Below, piece by piece: positions 62,938 through 64,000 of a stretch of DNA of 64,000 nucleotides. Position numbers and translations under genes: made by a program. Source of the stretch: Kallotenue papyrolyticum (GTDB lineage Bacteria > Chloroflexota > Chloroflexia > Chloroflexales > Kallotenuaceae); contig NZ_JAGA01000002.1 in NCBI RefSeq assembly GCF_000526415.1, forward strand, positions 1,790,001 to 1,854,000, read 5' to 3'. How positions within the stretch are numbered: position 1 is the stretch's first letter; each line of letters begins with the position of its first letter. The notes under the pieces were generated by a model that was not told where the DNA came from, made no database searches, and saw only the letters and a list, made by a program, of their open reading frames with translations.

Positions 62938-63315
62938 CTACGCCGCGCGTGAATCCCAGAAGTGGCGCGGCAGGTCGTGCTGGTAGGGTGCGTAGCGTTC
63001 GATCTCGCGCAGCACCTGCAACAATTCCATGCGCAGCAGCGGATCGGCGAAGCACTCCTGCAGCAGCCGCAGCGCCTGGCACGTCTCGCCGTGCGCGGCG
63101 CAGGCATAGCGACCGTCGCGCTCTTCGAGCACGCCCGCGCGTACCAGGTCGGCCAGCGCATGCTCGACGCTCCAACGGTCGCGATACACGCGCTCGGCAA
63201 TCTCGGCTGCCGTCAGCGACAGCGCGGGCCGTTCGGCGAACAGGACCGCGATCGCCAGCTTGCAGGAGGATGTGATGGCGGTCTCCAACAGTGCTTGTAT
63301 GCGGGGGTCGAGCAT
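62938..63315 (-). CDS. Winged-helix DNA-binding-like protein
   Basis: 125 residues. The central part (about 30-75) is LTAAEIAERVYRDRWSVEHALADLVRAGVLEERDGRYAC, a winged-helix layout with the recognition helix near SVEHALADL. The C-terminal half is helical with ALRLLQECFADPLLRMELLQVLREIERYA. No effector domain is seen. It is divergent from the helicase gene; both share the region with the LexA-like box at 63398-63421. Start at 63315 is chosen because GGGAGAGGAGG lies just before it. Confidence 0.7.
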   Translation of the reverse strand: MLDPRIQALLETAITSSCKLAIAVLFAERPALSLTAAEIAERVYRDRWSVEHALADLVRAGVLEERDGRYACAAHGETCQALRLLQECFADPLLRMELLQVLREIERYAPYQHDLPRHFWDSRAA

Positions 63316-63394
63316 AGAGCGGCCTCCTCTCCCTGATCTCCGTCGATCAGCACAGTACGCGTTGGGGGGCAATGCGGAGGCGAACAGACGTCAA

Positions 63395-63421
63395 TGCTAT
63401 ACTGTGTCTGGAGACAGTATA
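63395..63421 (+). promoter_or_regulatory. Extended -10 promoter overlapped by a LexA-like box
   Basis: TATACTGT (63398-63405), 8-base spacer, ACAGTATA (63414-63421): an 8-base-arm perfect inverted repeat with the form CTGT-N8-ACAG, the arms of the E. coli LexA box (TACTGT-N8-ACAGTA). TGC-TATACT (63395-63403) is an extended -10. A repressor here would control the helicase gene. Confidence 0.6.
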
Positions 63422-63438
63422 GCAGAAGGAGTACTCCT

Positions 63439-64000
63439 TTGGAAGATGCGCGCAGCATGATCGATCACCACGCCACGGTCGGCGCACGGCTGGCTGCATT
63501 GCTTAGCCACCTCCACGCCGACGCCGTCCTGCGGGAACGCATCGTCCATGTTGAGCGCATCGCGCCGCGATCGGCGGAGTGGGCTGAGCCGGAGCAGCCG
63601 CTGGCGCCACGCCTGCGCGAAGCGCTGGCGGCGCGCGGCATAACCCGTTTGTACAGCCATCAGGCGCGCGCCCTCGATCTGGCGCGCCAGGGACGGCATC
63701 TGGGCATCGTCACGGCGACTGCGTCGGGCAAGACGCTGTGCTATCACCTGCCGACGCTCGAAGCCCTGCTGGACGAGCCGCGCGCGCGCGCGCTGTACCT
63801 GTTTCCGACCAAGGCGCTGGCCCAGGATCAACTGCGCGCGCTGCGCGAGCTGTCCGGCGCGCGCCTGCCGCACGTGCGCGCCGCGATCTACGATGGCGAT
63901 ACGCCCCCATCCGAACGCGCCGGCATTCGCGCCACTGCCAATATTGTGCTCTCCAATCCCGACATGCTGCACATCGGGATCTTGCCCAACCACGGCGCCT
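63439..64000 (+). CDS. DEAD/DEAH-box helicase, start only (3' end outside window)
   Basis: At least 187 residues visible. Motif Q-like [17 protein letters not shown] leads to Walker [24 protein letters not shown] (about 92-114), motif Ia [15 protein letters not shown] and [11 protein letters not shown]. This is the beginning of the YprA/MrfA-type (DUF1998-containing) superfamily 2 helicases, one of which, B. subtilis MrfA, repairs mitomycin damage. The TTG at 63439 is chosen because AGAAGGAG lies 7-8 bases before it; the ATG at 63457 is the alternative. A LexA-like box precedes it. Confidence 0.8.
   Translation, partial: MEDARSMIDHHATVGARLAALLSHLHADAVLRERIVHVERIAPRSAEWAEPEQPLAPRLREALAARGITRLYSHQARALDLARQGRHLGIVTATASGKTLCYHLPTLEALLDEPRARALYLFPTKALAQDQLRALRELSGARLPHVRAAIYDGDTPPSERAGIRATANIVLSNPDMLHIGILPNHGA

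Overview
The window is GC-rich chromosomal DNA, most likely from a member of the Chloroflexota (class Chloroflexia). This is inferred from gene content and protein style, not from a marker gene: a 7TM-HD phosphodiesterase with YqeY/YbeY/DgkA neighbours, an L-arabinokinase-like GHMP kinase, long mucin-like secreted proteins, and very dense head-to-tail gene packing. No rRNA, tRNA or CRISPR array was seen.

Layout. (1) 1-13.1 kb is a pectin/uronate locus. It holds a sugar ABC importer (one permease is cut by the window edge), a divergent GntR/FCD regulator, an AEC permease, tagaturonate epimerase (UxaE), an alpha/beta esterase, a secreted PL1 pectate lyase, uronate isomerase (UxaC), an SDR mannonate oxidoreductase and a LarA-family nickel-pincer epimerase. 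A shared AT-rich operator-like motif sits at the importer/regulator promoters and at the pectate lyase promoter. No UxuA dehydratase is present, so the LarA homologue may interconvert mannonate and gluconate. (2) 13.2-16.1 kb: a PLD-type nuclease, a Crp/Fnr regulator and a 7Fe ferredoxin behind a Fur-like palindrome. (3) 16.2-19.8 kb: thiE-thiM-thiL-thiD under a TPP riboswitch. (4) 20-24.9 kb: yqeY, 7TM-HD, ybeY, dgkA and a glycosyltransferase.

(5) 24.9-28.9 kb is a decayed, AT-richer accessory island. It contains an EamA/LysE chimera, a frameshifted gene, an integron-type attC site joined to a truncated methyltransferase plus a broken AvaI/BsoBI-like restriction gene, and a tnpB 3' remnant with a perfect hairpin. 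(6) 28.9-35.1 kb: L-arabinokinase homologue, a 5'-nucleotidase ending in LPDTG, and glycogen phosphorylase. (7) 35.3-39.7 kb: secreted proteins, including a propeller plus glycosidase-like gene broken by a 37-bp direct repeat, next to an ECF sigma factor. (8) 39.9-42.4 kb: kynureninase, tryptophan dioxygenase and YjbQ. (9) 42.5-51.4 kb: a glycan/glycolipid cluster with two large membrane proteins, GT2, an epimerase, an aminotransferase and two methyltransferases.

(10) 51.4-54.0 kb: a CDP-alcohol phosphotransferase, PdxH and Sua5. (11) 54.1-60.8 kb: a selenocysteine formate dehydrogenase operon (FdhA with in-frame UGA and SECIS, FdhB, NrfD-type anchor, lipoprotein, small unknown, FdhE). (12) 60.9-64 kb: a sensor kinase, a WecG glycosyltransferase, a winged-helix protein, and the start of a DEAD/DEAH helicase behind a LexA-like CTGT-N8-ACAG box. 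All protein identities are from motif recognition by eye; no database search was run.
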